The notes: generated by a model from the sequence alone, not told the origin. A DNA stretch of 64,000 bases from Bacillus sp. M6-12 (GCF_002860285.1 NZ_PGVF01000004.1:122397-186396), one strand, 5' to 3'; counted from the stretch's first letter, positions 36,338 through 45,632 are shown. Numbers and translations are program-made.

Positions 36338-37114
36338 TCACGAAAACCGCGGTTTTCTTTTTTCTAAAAAAGCTTGGATGCCTTCTTTATAATCATCCGA
36401 GTTATAGGACTCTAACACAGCTTTGGATATGTATTCATCTTCTTCTTTGGCACCATCCAAAATGGCCTGGATCACCTGTTTAGTTCCGGATAATGCAATA
36501 GATGACTTTTCAGATAGCTGCTTTGCGAAATTATTCATTTCTTCATAAATCTCATCACCTTGGTGAAGAAAATCAATTAACCCGAGTGTTTTCGCTTCGG
36601 CTGCTTTTACTAATTTTCCAGTATAAAGTAATTCCTTGGCTTTTGAGGGTCCTACTGCATCCATAAGTCTCTTTGTACTAGTTAAATTGTAGACAATCCC
36701 AAGGTTGGCAGCTGTTATCCCAACCAGGCTGTCTTCTGATGCAAAACGAAAATCACAGGCAAGCGCCAGCTCAAGTCCCCCGCCTATAGCGAGACGGCGG
36801 ATTAGAGCAATGGTTGGCTTGGGAAACCGGTACAGCTTTTCCACCGCATATAGAGCCTTATCATTGTATTCCTTTGCTTTCTCGTCAGAGAGACGGAACT
36901 CAAGGAATTCACTGATGTCGGCACCAGCCGCAAAAGCGGTATCATCCACTCCCCGGATGATTAGGAGCTTGATACTTGAGTCCCGTTCAATTTCATCAAG
37001 CAATAGAGGCAAGTTTTCAAACATCGCCAGCGTAAAGGCATTCTTTTTTTCAGGACGGTTGATTATTAGCGAAGCAATCGCGCCATCTCTCTCGATATAA
37101 AGTTCCTTTGACAT
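36338..37114 (-). CDS. Crotonase-family protein, methylmalonyl-CoA decarboxylase-like
   Basis: A 258-residue crotonase. The oxyanion-hole segments FAAGADISEF (about 61-70) and GGGLELALACDFRFA are present, including the first hydratase Glu. The second hydratase Glu (normally PE-x-x-LG-x-x-PGAGG) is absent: the region reads ITAANLGIVYNLTSTKRL. From memory, this resembles NLGVPYNL of E. coli YgfG, methylmalonyl-CoA decarboxylase. A hydratase is therefore unlikely and decarboxylation or isomerisation of an acyl-CoA more so. It starts 14 bases after metI. Confidence 0.82.
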   Translation of the reverse strand: MSKELYIERDGAIASLIINRPEKKNAFTLAMFENLPLLLDEIERDSSIKLLIIRGVDDTAFAAGADISEFLEFRLSDEKAKEYNDKALYAVEKLYRFPKPTIALIRRLAIGGGLELALACDFRFASEDSLVGITAANLGIVYNLTSTKRLMDAVGPSKAKELLYTGKLVKAAEAKTLGLIDFLHQGDEIYEEMNNFAKQLSEKSSIALSGTKQVIQAILDGAKEEDEYISKAVLESYNSDDYKEGIQAFLEKRKPRFS

Positions 37115-37128
37115 GATACAACCTGCCT

Positions 37129-37800
37129 TTAATCTTTTTTTAGACGGGCTGACAATCTATTCCCGATTGTCTGGATGCTTTGAACAAGGATAATCAGGAT
37201 TAATACGGTCGCATACATGACATCAACCTCGTAGCGCAGATGTCCAAAACGATAGGCCAAATCTCCGAGCCCTCCAGCTCCAACAAGTCCTGCCATCGCA
37301 GTTGCCCCAATTAATCCCACAGTTGCAATGGTCAATCCAAGAATGATGGATGGCCTAGCTTCACGAAGCATAACATGCCAGATGATATGCCTTGTAGGGA
37401 TCCCCATTGCCTCGTAGGCTTCAAGCACTCCGCTATCGACTTCCAAGAGGGATGATTCCATCAGTCTCGCAATATATGGAGCTGTATAAATGACAAGAGG
37501 CACGATTACACCCTGTACACCAATCGTTGTCCCGACAATCAGCTTTGTAAATGGAAGAATGAAGAATAAGAGGATGATGAATGGTACAGAGCGAATAATG
37601 TTGATAAGCAGATTTAATAGCTGATATACCCACTTGTTTGCCATGGCCTGGCCCGGACGTGTCAAGACTAGTAAAATACCAAGGGGAATGCCAATTACAA
37701 CCGAGAAGAGAAGCGATATCCCGACCATTTGAAATGTTTCCACCATCGCTTCTCCAATAATCGGAAGCCATTGTTCAGTAAATTGTTGAACTCTTTCCAA
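37129..37800 (-). CDS. metI: Methionine ABC transporter permease MetI
   Basis: A 223-residue permease with five helices and the EAA-type coupling loop EAYEAMGIPTRHIIWHVMLREARPSI. Other MetI hallmarks are NIIRSVPFIILLFFILPFTKLIVGT and GLVGAGGLGDLAYRFG. It imports D/L-methionine with MetN and MetQ. The gap to metN is three bases. Confidence 0.95.
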   Translation of the reverse strand: MERVQQFTEQWLPIIGEAMVETFQMVGISLLFSVVIGIPLGILLVLTRPGQAMANKWVYQLLNLLINIIRSVPFIILLFFILPFTKLIVGTTIGVQGVIVPLVIYTAPYIARLMESSLLEVDSGVLEAYEAMGIPTRHIIWHVMLREARPSIILGLTIATVGLIGATAMAGLVGAGGLGDLAYRFGHLRYEVDVMYATVLILIILVQSIQTIGNRLSARLKKD

Positions 37801-37803
37801 TGC

Positions 37804-38817
37804 TTATCCCTCCAATCCCTCGATGCTAACCCCTTTTTCTTTTAAAAATTGCAAGGAGTCTCCGATATCTTTTTGGTCACCCTCGAGATGGATGACAATA
37901 TTGCCAACGATGCCATTCTTCAGCTCAATAATATTAGCCGTTAAAATATTTGGGCTAACATTAAATTGCTTACTTACTGCTGCCAAAAGCGGCTGCCCTG
38001 TCGACTCTCCGACGAAGGTAAGCCTCTGGACTGACCCGGTTACCTGTAATTGATTGATGAGCGACGGCGACAGTTTTCGCTGGGCAATTGTATTTAAAAA
38101 TTTCTTTGTTGTTTCCCTTTCCGGTTTAGTAAATAGTTGAATCGCTGTTCCCTGTTCGACAATGTCCCCATTTTCCATCACATATACGTAATCACATATT
38201 TTCTGGATTACATTCATTTCATGGGTGATCAAGAGAATCGTGATCCCCAGCTCTTTATTGATTTTCAGCAGCAGATCCAGGATAGAATCCGTTGTTTCTG
38301 GATCCAATGCGCTTGTCGCTTCATCGCTTAACAGGATTTCCGGTTCCTGAGATAAAGCCCTTGCAATTGCAACGCGCTGTTTTTGCCCGCCGGATAACTG
38401 GCTCGGGTAGGAATTTACCTTGTCGGAAAGACCCACAATATCCAGGTACTTTTTTACGCGGTTTTCTACCTCGGACTTATTGAGTCCAATCAGCTTTAAT
38501 GGAATTGCGATATTATCATAAACTGTCGCCGTTTTCAGCAAATTGAAGCCTTGAAAAATCATGCCAATATGCTTTCTTTTTTCCGCCAGCTTGCCTGATG
38601 ACAAAGATGTAATTTCTTCCCCGTTTATCAAGACTCTTCCTTCTGTCGGCTTTTCCAATAAATTTACACAGCGGATCAGCGTACTTTTTCCGGCGCCGCT
38701 ATAACCAATTACGCCATGTATCTCACCCTTCTTTACATGAAGGTTTACATCTTTAACTGCTTCCACCCTGCCCTTTTTCGTTTCAAAAACCTTTGAAACA
38801 TTTTCAAGTACAATCAT
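37804..38817 (-). CDS. metN: Methionine ABC transporter ATP-binding protein MetN
   Basis: A 337-residue ATPase: Walker A GYSGAGKST, signature [15 protein letters not shown], Walker B ILLSDEATSALDP, switch ITHEMNV, and a C-terminal NIL (ACT-like) domain from about 265 that in relatives binds methionine for trans-inhibition. ATG at 38817 is used because GGAAGTG stands five bases before it; a TTG six codons earlier overlaps that site. A 180-base gap with a family-A repeat separates it from metQ. Confidence 0.95.
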   Translation of the reverse strand: MIVLENVSKVFETKKGRVEAVKDVNLHVKKGEIHGVIGYSGAGKSTLIRCVNLLEKPTEGRVLINGEEITSLSSGKLAEKRKHIGMIFQGFNLLKTATVYDNIAIPLKLIGLNKSEVENRVKKYLDIVGLSDKVNSYPSQLSGGQKQRVAIARALSQEPEILLSDEATSALDPETTDSILDLLLKINKELGITILLITHEMNVIQKICDYVYVMENGDIVEQGTAIQLFTKPERETTKKFLNTIAQRKLSPSLINQLQVTGSVQRLTFVGESTGQPLLAAVSKQFNVSPNILTANIIELKNGIVGNIVIHLEGDQKDIGDSLQFLKEKGVSIEGLEG

Positions 38818-38844
38818 GAGTTCACTTCCTTTCAAGAAATGCGT

Positions 38845-38990
38845 AAGCGCCCTGGAAAAATGGACGGTCGGCTAAGTTCTGGCACGTCCTGTGCCAAACG
38901 TCGACGTCAGCACATCCTCTTTCTAAAAGAGCTCGAACCATATGGTGCTATGCCATATGGTTCTGCTTTCTGTCTTTTCATCTAGCCTCA
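38845..38990 (+). repeat. Dispersed intergenic repeat, family A, copy 3 (between metN and metQ)
   Basis: It begins CGTAAGCGCCCTGG as copy 2, carries GGCTAAGTTC and ACGTCCTGTGCC, then CAGCACATCCTC as in copy 1. It holds a strong hairpin, GAACCATATGG pairing with CCATATGGTTC. It lies inside the metQ-metN intergenic region, where it could reduce expression of the downstream genes relative to metQ. Confidence 0.6.
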
Positions 38991-39001
38991 CAAGAAGGGT
39001 A

Positions 39002-39835
39002 TTATTCCCAGCCAGGCAGGATAGAACCTTTAAATTCTTCATCAATGAATGCCTTGACTTCGTCTGTATGGAAAGCCTTTAGCACTTTTTTAACAGCCGG
39101 ATCGTTTTTATTTTCGTCTCTTACAACAAGCCAGTTCACATATGGTGACTCAATTGGCTCAAGGAAGATTCCATCTTCTTTCGGACTTAAACCGGCATCA
39201 ATAGCAAAGTTCGTGTTAATCGCTGCTGCATCCAGTTCAGGCAGCTGTTTAGGAATTTGGGCTGCTTCCAGCTCAACAAACTCGATTTCCTTAGGGTTTT
39301 CTTCTAAATCATGAATCGTTGCTGTTTCCCTTTTGTCTTCTTTGATCTTAATCAGCCCTGCTGCTTCAAACAGATATAGTGAACGTGTACCGTTTGTCGG
39401 GTCGTTTGGCAAGCCGACTTTTGCTCCGTTTGGCAGGTCTTCAAGACTTTTGAACTCGTTTGAATAAATTGCCATAGGGTTTAAAATTGTCTTTCCGACA
39501 GCTGATAAATGAGTGCTCTTATCTTTGTTAAATTGATCCATGAATGGCTTGTGCTGATAGCTGTTCATATCCAGCTCACCCTCTTCAAGCGCAGTGTTCG
39601 GCATAACGTAATCAGAGAATACCTTTAGTTCAATTTCTAAACCATCTTTGGCCGCAACTTCTTTTACCTTTTCTACAACCTGCTCATGCGGGCCGGCCGT
39701 AACACCAATAACAAGCTTTTCTTCACTTAACTGATTTTCTTTTTTATCACTGCCTGATGCAGTGTCTTTGCTTCCGCATGCCGCCAATACTCCAATTAGT
39801 AAAATAAACGACAAAATAAATGCGAACTTTTTCAT
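39002..39835 (-). CDS. metQ: Methionine-binding lipoprotein MetQ
   Basis: A 277-residue lipoprotein. The signal peptide ends in a VLAAC lipobox (Cys20), followed by a NlpA/MetQ domain: VIGVTAGPHEQVVEKVKEVA, DYVMPNTALEEGELDMNSYQH, and DPTNGTRSLYLFEAAGLI. It captures methionine outside the membrane for MetNI. ATG at 39835 follows AGGGGGGAATTTGC; the 11-codon upstream extension was dropped. It is first in the operon, behind an S-box riboswitch. Confidence 0.95.
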   Translation of the reverse strand: MKKFAFILSFILLIGVLAACGSKDTASGSDKKENQLSEEKLVIGVTAGPHEQVVEKVKEVAAKDGLEIELKVFSDYVMPNTALEEGELDMNSYQHKPFMDQFNKDKSTHLSAVGKTILNPMAIYSNEFKSLEDLPNGAKVGLPNDPTNGTRSLYLFEAAGLIKIKEDKRETATIHDLEENPKEIEFVELEAAQIPKQLPELDAAAINTNFAIDAGLSPKEDGIFLEPIESPYVNWLVVRDENKNDPAVKKVLKAFHTDEVKAFIDEEFKGSILPGWE

Positions 39836-39892
39836 GCAAATTCCCCCTAAATTTTTTAAGTATGCCAACCTGCATATTTGATATAAAAGGTA

Positions 39893-40058
39893 AAAAGCCT
39901 CCCTTCAGAAGAAGAGAGGCGCACGTGTAAAATAAGTTCGTCCTCTCTCATCTTTCAAAACACAATGTGTTTTGCAGGATTTAGCACCTTTCCATGTTTA
40001 GTACATGAACGGTTGCCGAGCTTCATCGGGCCAGTCCCTCCGCTACTCTTGATAAGAG
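39893..40058 (-). promoter_or_regulatory. SAM (S-box) riboswitch with terminator
   Basis: On the minus strand the class-I SAM aptamer is plain: CTCTTATCAAGAGTAGCGGA opening P1/P2, GGGACTGGCCC-GATGAAGC-CGGCAACC core, GGTGCTAAATCC, and the closing GATGAGAG. The expression platform is a terminator, GCCTC-CTTC / GAAGGGAGGC plus T5 (39896-39921). AGAGAGG just after the aptamer can pair with CCTCTCT as antiterminator. When SAM is plentiful, transcription into metQ and the genes behind it should stop. Confidence 0.95.
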
Positions 40059-40095
40059 ATATCAAAATATTTAATTAGGTTAGTATATTGCTATT

Positions 40096-40124
40096 AATTT
40101 ACATGACATTTTCTTAATAGTCAA
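40096..40124 (-). promoter_or_regulatory. Sigma-A promoter of the metQ operon
   Basis: TTGACT (40119-40124) and TAAATT (40096-40101) on the minus strand, 17-base spacer, about 40 bases before the S-box aptamer. Confidence 0.55.
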
Positions 40125-40214
40125 TAAGTTTTTTTAAAAACTACAAATCGTATTTTTCATTTTTACGGTCTATAATGAACATATCCCATTTTGATAAATT
40201 AAGCAGGAGCCACA

Positions 40215-41612
40215 ATGAAAGCCCATACATTAGAGATTTATTTTACGTCTATCTTTTTATTAATAAGTTTATTTTCCATCATGTTATATATCTACTCATT
40301 TTCAAGGAAAAGGCAGTCCTATCTGTTATATTTCTCACTTTTCCTGGGAGCTATGGCAGTAAATCTGGCCGCCGTATGGCAAATCTGGCCTGAATTCACT
40401 GCTGCCTCCGTATCAAAGTATGTATCTTACGGTGCCAGCACATTCTTTTTACTATTTTACGAGCAAATCTTTGGTTCTGGTTTTAAGAAAGTAAATACTC
40501 GGCTATGGCAGGTCCACTTGATTAGCTGGATGCTGATCATTTTTCTATCGCTGTTTTCTTTTATCCGCCTGGAAGAGTCCTTCTTTCCTTACAGCCTGCT
40601 GAACATTGTCACGGTGGTCTTGATAGCGATTGAAACTATTTACAAGGCTAATTCCGGCAACCGGGATGCGAAGATATTTACGTTTGGTTTGCTCACCCTG
40701 GTGGCAACGCTTATTTTTGATATTTCCCAGGCCATTAAAATTGGCGGATATGCCCCTTCACAAACAACAACCTGGGGTTTACTTTTGTTTTGTTTATGCT
40801 TAACATTCGTCCTGCTGAAACGTTATATCGAAATAGGACCTGACTTTTTCAAGGAAACTCTTACCTTTGACACTGATCCCCTCGAGTTAAAAATTCAGGC
40901 AGGATCTATGGTGATGCACACCTTTAAGAATGAAATTCACCGGCTGATGTACCTGAACGAACGAAATAAAAATCTTCTTGCAAGTTTGGATGGAGAGGTA
41001 AAAACTGACTTTTCCTATCAAATTGATTCTATGGACGAATCACTGGCCCATATGAACGACATGCTTGCAGCTGTCAAAAAAACTGACGATATCGACTTGA
41101 ACCCTATTATTCTTACATTGGATTCTATTATTACAGACGCAGTGGAAACAATTAGACCCGAATTGCTGGACAGCCGGATAGAGGTTCAATTAAACCTCTC
41201 TCCAGGCCTAAAACTAGAGGCAGACCCTTTGCATATGAAGGAATGCATCCTTAATTTATTATCCAATAGCATGGAAGCCATTCAGCATTCGGCAGGATGG
41301 ATAAAACTAAACCTGTACAAGGCAAGGAATGAAATCATCTTAGAAGTGGCTGATAACGGGAAAGGGATTCCCAGAGAAAATATTAAGGACGTAATCACTC
41401 CTTTATTTACAACTAAAAAGGGATCGTCTCACCAAGGGATCGGCATGTACTATAGTTACTTTGTTGTTACGAAACATGGCGGCACACTAGCCATCCCCTA
41501 CTCAGAAGTTGATAAAGGCACTGTGATTCAGATTCGGCTGCCTCGAAAGAATTCACACCGCAGGTTATGGAGGTTCGGGACCCTTGGAAAAAATAAAACT
41601 CATGCTGGTTGA
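40215..41612 (+). CDS. Seven-helix sensor histidine kinase
   Basis: A 465-residue kinase with seven N-terminal helices (about residues 8-202) and no HAMP or PAS domain. The phosphoacceptor is probably His235 in MVMHTFKNEIHRL, a variant of the H-x-x-K-N-E box. The GHKL ATPase follows with LNLLSNSMEAI, DNGKGIP and GIGMYYSYFVVTKHGG. It overlaps the response regulator gene by 29 bases. The ligand is unknown; compact 7TM sensors often read lipophilic or small signals. Confidence 0.82.
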   Translation: MKAHTLEIYFTSIFLLISLFSIMLYIYSFSRKRQSYLLYFSLFLGAMAVNLAAVWQIWPEFTAASVSKYVSYGASTFFLLFYEQIFGSGFKKVNTRLWQVHLISWMLIIFLSLFSFIRLEESFFPYSLLNIVTVVLIAIETIYKANSGNRDAKIFTFGLLTLVATLIFDISQAIKIGGYAPSQTTTWGLLLFCLCLTFVLLKRYIEIGPDFFKETLTFDTDPLELKIQAGSMVMHTFKNEIHRLMYLNERNKNLLASLDGEVKTDFSYQIDSMDESLAHMNDMLAAVKKTDDIDLNPIILTLDSIITDAVETIRPELLDSRIEVQLNLSPGLKLEADPLHMKECILNLLSNSMEAIQHSAGWIKLNLYKARNEIILEVADNGKGIPRENIKDVITPLFTTKKGSSHQGIGMYYSYFVVTKHGGTLAIPYSEVDKGTVIQIRLPRKNSHRRLWRFGTLGKNKTHAG

Positions 41613-42159
41613 AGACGATCCCAGATGGCAGAGAGACTTAGTCCGCGATCTCCAGTCAGAAGCGGATATTGATGTGGTTAAAGTGGTATCAACTAAGGAA
41701 GAAGCCATGGAAGCAGCCGGACTATTGCCCATAGAGATTATCTTAATGGATATCAATTTAACAGAAAATAATCTGGATGGAATTGAAGCGACGCTAGAAA
41801 TTTCCCAGCTTAAAAAAGATATAAAAATTATTATTCTGTCCGCACTTACTGATCCTGCAGTCATCGTAAAGGCAATCGAATTTGGAGCTAATAATTTTGT
41901 TAATAAATCCAGTATCATGGATATTCTCGATTGCATTCGCGATGCTCACCGAAACCAGATTTCCCTGCACCCCGATTCAACTGGAGCGATTCTGAAAGAA
42001 ATCCGGCTCAAGTCATTAACACCGACAGAAAGAAATATCTTTAACCTAAAGGAAGCAGGCTATACCCGCTCCCAAATGGCCCAGCACTTCCATACGACGC
42101 TGGACACTATCGGCTCACATATGAAAAACATTTCAAAGAAACTTAAACGGCGAAAGTAG
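41584..42159 (+). CDS. NarL/LuxR-type response regulator
   Basis: A 191-residue regulator: receiver with VEDDPRW, phosphoacceptor Asp56 in IILMDINL and the Lys of FVNKSS, then a LuxR-like helix-turn-helix (about 135-188: LTPTERNIFNLKEAGYTRSQMAQHF and DTIGSHMKNISKKL). It starts at TTG 41584, ten bases after GGAGG. Partner of the upstream kinase; targets unknown, but the serine hydrolase gene starts 80 bases downstream. Confidence 0.85.
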   Translation: MEKIKLMLVEDDPRWQRDLVRDLQSEADIDVVKVVSTKEEAMEAAGLLPIEIILMDINLTENNLDGIEATLEISQLKKDIKIIILSALTDPAVIVKAIEFGANNFVNKSSIMDILDCIRDAHRNQISLHPDSTGAILKEIRLKSLTPTERNIFNLKEAGYTRSQMAQHFHTTLDTIGSHMKNISKKLKRRK

Positions 42160-42241
42160 GGAGGGGAGAAAATTTCACCCTCCTTTTGTTTTGCATTCTT
42201 TCTTACACTTATCCTATAAAGCTTAGGATGAGGTGTTGGAT

Positions 42242-43687
42242 TTGAAATTAGTAAAAATAGTAATGCTATGTCTTTTATTGAGTATGGTTTTCCCTAGCAA
42301 TAAAGTCAGGGCGGAGGATAAAGATATTTATCAGCAAATTGATAGGTATATACAAAAAGAAATGGCAGCAGCCCATATTACGGGATTGTCGCTCGGAATT
42401 GTAAAGGATAAAGAAATTGTGCATATGGTCGGCTACGGAAACTCAGGTAATTCAAAAAGAAAATTAACACCACAAACCCCGTTTATCCTCGGGTCAACGG
42501 CCAAATCCTTCACAGCGATGGCCATTATGCAATTAGCTGAAACCGGTAAGATAGATTTAGATGCTTCCATCCAGACCTATTTGCCAGAGGTAAAACTCCC
42601 AAAAAATATTACTGTCAGGAATTTGCTCAACCAGGCAAGCGGGCTTCCTAGAACGCTCGATTGGTCAAATGCTGAATCAGAGGTGAAAGCAGATCATATA
42701 GGAACTGTTTTCGAATACTCAAATGAAAACTATAAACTGCTGGGCGATATCGTTACATCTGTAACCGGTATACCTTATGGGGTGTATATAAAGGAGAATA
42801 TCATTAAACCGCTTGAAATGAAAAATAGCTTTGTATCCGAAGCGGAGGCTGAGAAGCATGGCCTTGCAGCCGGACATATTACATTGTTTGGGTTCAATGT
42901 TCCAAAGAAAATGCCTTTTCATAAAAATTATCTTGCAGCTGGGTATCTTATTTCCAGCGCCGAGGATATGGCCCATTTCCTGATTGCCCAAATGAATGAC
43001 GGCCGCTATAAGGGGACAGAGGTGTTGTCTGACGCAAGTATAGCACAAATGCATAAACCGGCTGTGAAGGCTCCCATTTTTGGGGAAGACAGCTATTATG
43101 GAATGGGCTGGGTCAACTCTTCGACAAATGGTATCCCGACAATCTGGCACTCTGGAGAAGTGCCTAATTACCATTCCACCATGATCATGGTTCCCGATCA
43201 CAACTATGGCATTATACTGCTGGCCAATATGAATAACTCGATTCTTACTTCCGGCTTGATTGAAAAGATAGCCAGTGGGATTACAGAAATTATGGCAAGC
43301 CAGGAACCTGGCAAGATTAACAGTTCAGCATTTTATCAAACATATGCCATTATGTACGCAGTTCTATTGATCATCATCATATTAATGGGGCTTCATATAA
43401 AAAATATTAAAAGCTGGAAAAATAGCTTTCTTAATCGGAAACTTGGTTTTTTTAAGCTTTATATTCAGCCTTTGTTTTTCAATTTTCTTTTGCCCTCCTT
43501 TATTCTATTCCAGTTGCCGCAGCTGCTTGGTTTCACATGGCCATTTTTACTGGATTTTGTTCCGGATGCCTCAGGATTTTTGATTCTTTGCGCGATTGTT
43601 TTGTTTGCTGTCGGGCTCTGCAAGCTATCGCTGATTTTTTCTGGTTATATTCAATATCGAGCCAATCAATCTGGCAGATTTTTTTAA
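42242..43687 (+). CDS. Membrane-anchored serine hydrolase (beta-lactamase/PBP4* family)
   Basis: A 481-residue protein with N-terminal signal (about 1-24). The class C beta-lactamase-like domain carries the S-x-x-K nucleophile STAK (Ser85/Lys88), YSN (159-161) and the third motif WHSGE. Three or more C-terminal helices (about 365-475) tether it to the membrane. Such proteins act on cell-wall peptides or as D-aminopeptidases or esterases; the target is unknown. TTG at 42242 was preferred, since GAGGTG precedes it by five bases; GTG at 42233 lies within that site. It may share regulation with the two-component system upstream. Confidence 0.85.
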   Translation: MKLVKIVMLCLLLSMVFPSNKVRAEDKDIYQQIDRYIQKEMAAAHITGLSLGIVKDKEIVHMVGYGNSGNSKRKLTPQTPFILGSTAKSFTAMAIMQLAETGKIDLDASIQTYLPEVKLPKNITVRNLLNQASGLPRTLDWSNAESEVKADHIGTVFEYSNENYKLLGDIVTSVTGIPYGVYIKENIIKPLEMKNSFVSEAEAEKHGLAAGHITLFGFNVPKKMPFHKNYLAAGYLISSAEDMAHFLIAQMNDGRYKGTEVLSDASIAQMHKPAVKAPIFGEDSYYGMGWVNSSTNGIPTIWHSGEVPNYHSTMIMVPDHNYGIILLANMNNSILTSGLIEKIASGITEIMASQEPGKINSSAFYQTYAIMYAVLLIIIILMGLHIKNIKSWKNSFLNRKLGFFKLYIQPLFFNFLLPSFILFQLPQLLGFTWPFLLDFVPDASGFLILCAIVLFAVGLCKLSLIFSGYIQYRANQSGRFF

Positions 43688-43920
43688 GCGTTCTGCAGTC
43701 TGCTAATAATATTTTGTAAGTGACCATTCTTTCAAAGGGCCGCCCACTGCATAAAGGAGTGGTGAATTCGCCCAATTTTAATAAAATTTGCTGTAAGATT
43801 CTTTTTAGAAATGTTAGTTTGTTGGAAAATTTACAGTATGATAAAAGCCTTGACGAATATTTATATCATGATATACATTTTTCTACATTACGAACTTACT
43901 TGAAAAAGGGGCAACAATGT

Positions 43921-45570
43921 ATGCTGCAATGTCGAGAAGATGTGCTTAGCTTTACAAAACAACTGGTTAATATTGAGAGTATTGTCAATACAGGCGGCGA
44001 AAAGGTTATCGCCCATTCTTTATATACACTGATCTTAACTTTCCCTTATTTTATCGATAATCCATCCCATGTAACTATTGAGCCAACCATCCTGGATGAA
44101 CATGAAAGGTACAATGTACTTGCCTTCGTTAAAGGTACAAAAGGCCGCAGCAACAGGACTGTCATCTTAATGGGCCATATGGACACTGTCGGAATTGATG
44201 ACTTTAATCAATTAATGCCTTATGCCTGCTCCCCTGATGAACTGATGGAAGCACTCAAAAAGGAGCAGCTTCCGATTTCGGCACAAGAGCATCTGGATTC
44301 AGGTGACTGGATGTTCGGACGTGGAGTTTTGGACATGAAGAGCGGAGTGGCAAGCCATCTTTACTTGTTAAAATATTATTCTGAACACCCGGAAGAATTA
44401 GAAGGAAACATTGTATTCCTTTCAGAATGTGATGAGGAAGACAGCTCACACGGTGTTCTTTCAGCTTTGAAGACCTTTAAGAGCTGGAAGGAAGAACACG
44501 GATTTGAATATGCCGCTGCGATCAATGCAGATTTCGTTTCACCCCGTTATGAGGGTGATAAAAATCGGTATATCTACAAAGGAACAGTCGGAAAGCTTTT
44601 GCCTTCTTTCTTTATTACCGGGGCAGAAACCCATGTTGGCTCCTGCTTCGAAGGCCTTGACCCTAACTTTATTGCCGCTGAATTAACGAAACAAATTAAC
44701 TATAATCCGGAGCTTAGCAACGAGGCTTTTGGAGAAATAACTGTGCCGCCAGTTTCGCTAAAACAAACCGATTTAAAACCGTCATATACCGTTCAAACAG
44801 CATTGTCTGCTTATGTATATTATAACTTTTTTATCCATTCCTGGTCTCCAAAGGATGTATTAACAAAGCTAAAAGAACAGGCTTCAATTGCGTTCCAAAA
44901 TGCCCTTTCCTCATTTGATGAAAGGTATAAGCAGTTTTGTTCGATGAGCGGGGAGCCTTATCATAGCCTGCCATGGAAAACTAGGGTTATGAACTATGAA
45001 GAAATGGAACAGCTGCTGATTGCAGAAAATGGCGATAAATTTGTGGCGCATATGAACGAATTCAAGGAAATGCTGATGCAGAATTCAGAATTGGATACCC
45101 GGATGTTCGCTGCACGTGCAGTAGAAGAAGCCTGGAAATGGATGAATGACAAAAACCCCGCAATCATCTTATTCTACTCATCACTCTATTCACCAAGAAT
45201 AGAACTGACTGGTAAAACAGACGCGGAACAAGCTCTTATTACATCATTGGACCATGCAGTGGAAGCAATGCAGCCGCAGTACCATTATCCGATTGTGACA
45301 AGGAACTTCTTCCCCTATATTTCGGATATGAGCTTTATTGCCCTCAGTGATGACGATGAAGGCATTAACGCAGTTTCTAAAAATAACCCAGGCTGGGGCA
45401 CGAAGCACTATGTCAACTATCAGGATATCCGCGATTTAAATGTTCCTGTTATCAACATCGGCCCTTATGGTATTGACGCCCATAAAAAGCTTGAACGAAT
45501 GGAAATGACTTATTCTCTTGAAGTGGTTCCAAACTTAACAAACCTTGTGATACAGAATCTTTTAAAATAA
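43921..45570 (+). CDS. rocB: RocB-like M20 family peptidase (arginine utilisation)
   Basis: A 549-residue M20-fold protein close in length to RocB of Bacillus. Metal and catalytic motifs are ILMGHMDTVG, GRGVLDMKSGVA and LSECDEEDSSHG. ATG at 43921 follows AAAAGGGGC; a frame running back to 43720 has no ribosome site. RocB is linked to arginine/ornithine degradation, with its exact reaction unproven. No other roc gene is nearby. Confidence 0.88.
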   Translation: MLQCREDVLSFTKQLVNIESIVNTGGEKVIAHSLYTLILTFPYFIDNPSHVTIEPTILDEHERYNVLAFVKGTKGRSNRTVILMGHMDTVGIDDFNQLMPYACSPDELMEALKKEQLPISAQEHLDSGDWMFGRGVLDMKSGVASHLYLLKYYSEHPEELEGNIVFLSECDEEDSSHGVLSALKTFKSWKEEHGFEYAAAINADFVSPRYEGDKNRYIYKGTVGKLLPSFFITGAETHVGSCFEGLDPNFIAAELTKQINYNPELSNEAFGEITVPPVSLKQTDLKPSYTVQTALSAYVYYNFFIHSWSPKDVLTKLKEQASIAFQNALSSFDERYKQFCSMSGEPYHSLPWKTRVMNYEEMEQLLIAENGDKFVAHMNEFKEMLMQNSELDTRMFAARAVEEAWKWMNDKNPAIILFYSSLYSPRIELTGKTDAEQALITSLDHAVEAMQPQYHYPIVTRNFFPYISDMSFIALSDDDEGINAVSKNNPGWGTKHYVNYQDIRDLNVPVINIGPYGIDAHKKLERMEMTYSLEVVPNLTNLVIQNLLK

Positions 45571-45584
45571 ATAACTATGTTAAG

Positions 45585-45616
45585 AAGGCAGGCGATGAAG
45601 CTTGCCTTTTTCTTTT
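45585..45616 (+). terminator. Intrinsic terminator of rocB
   Basis: Stem AAGGCAGGC / GCTTGCCTT (one G-T) followed by T residues. Confidence 0.8.
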
Positions 45617-45632
45617 GCTTATAATCCGGCCG

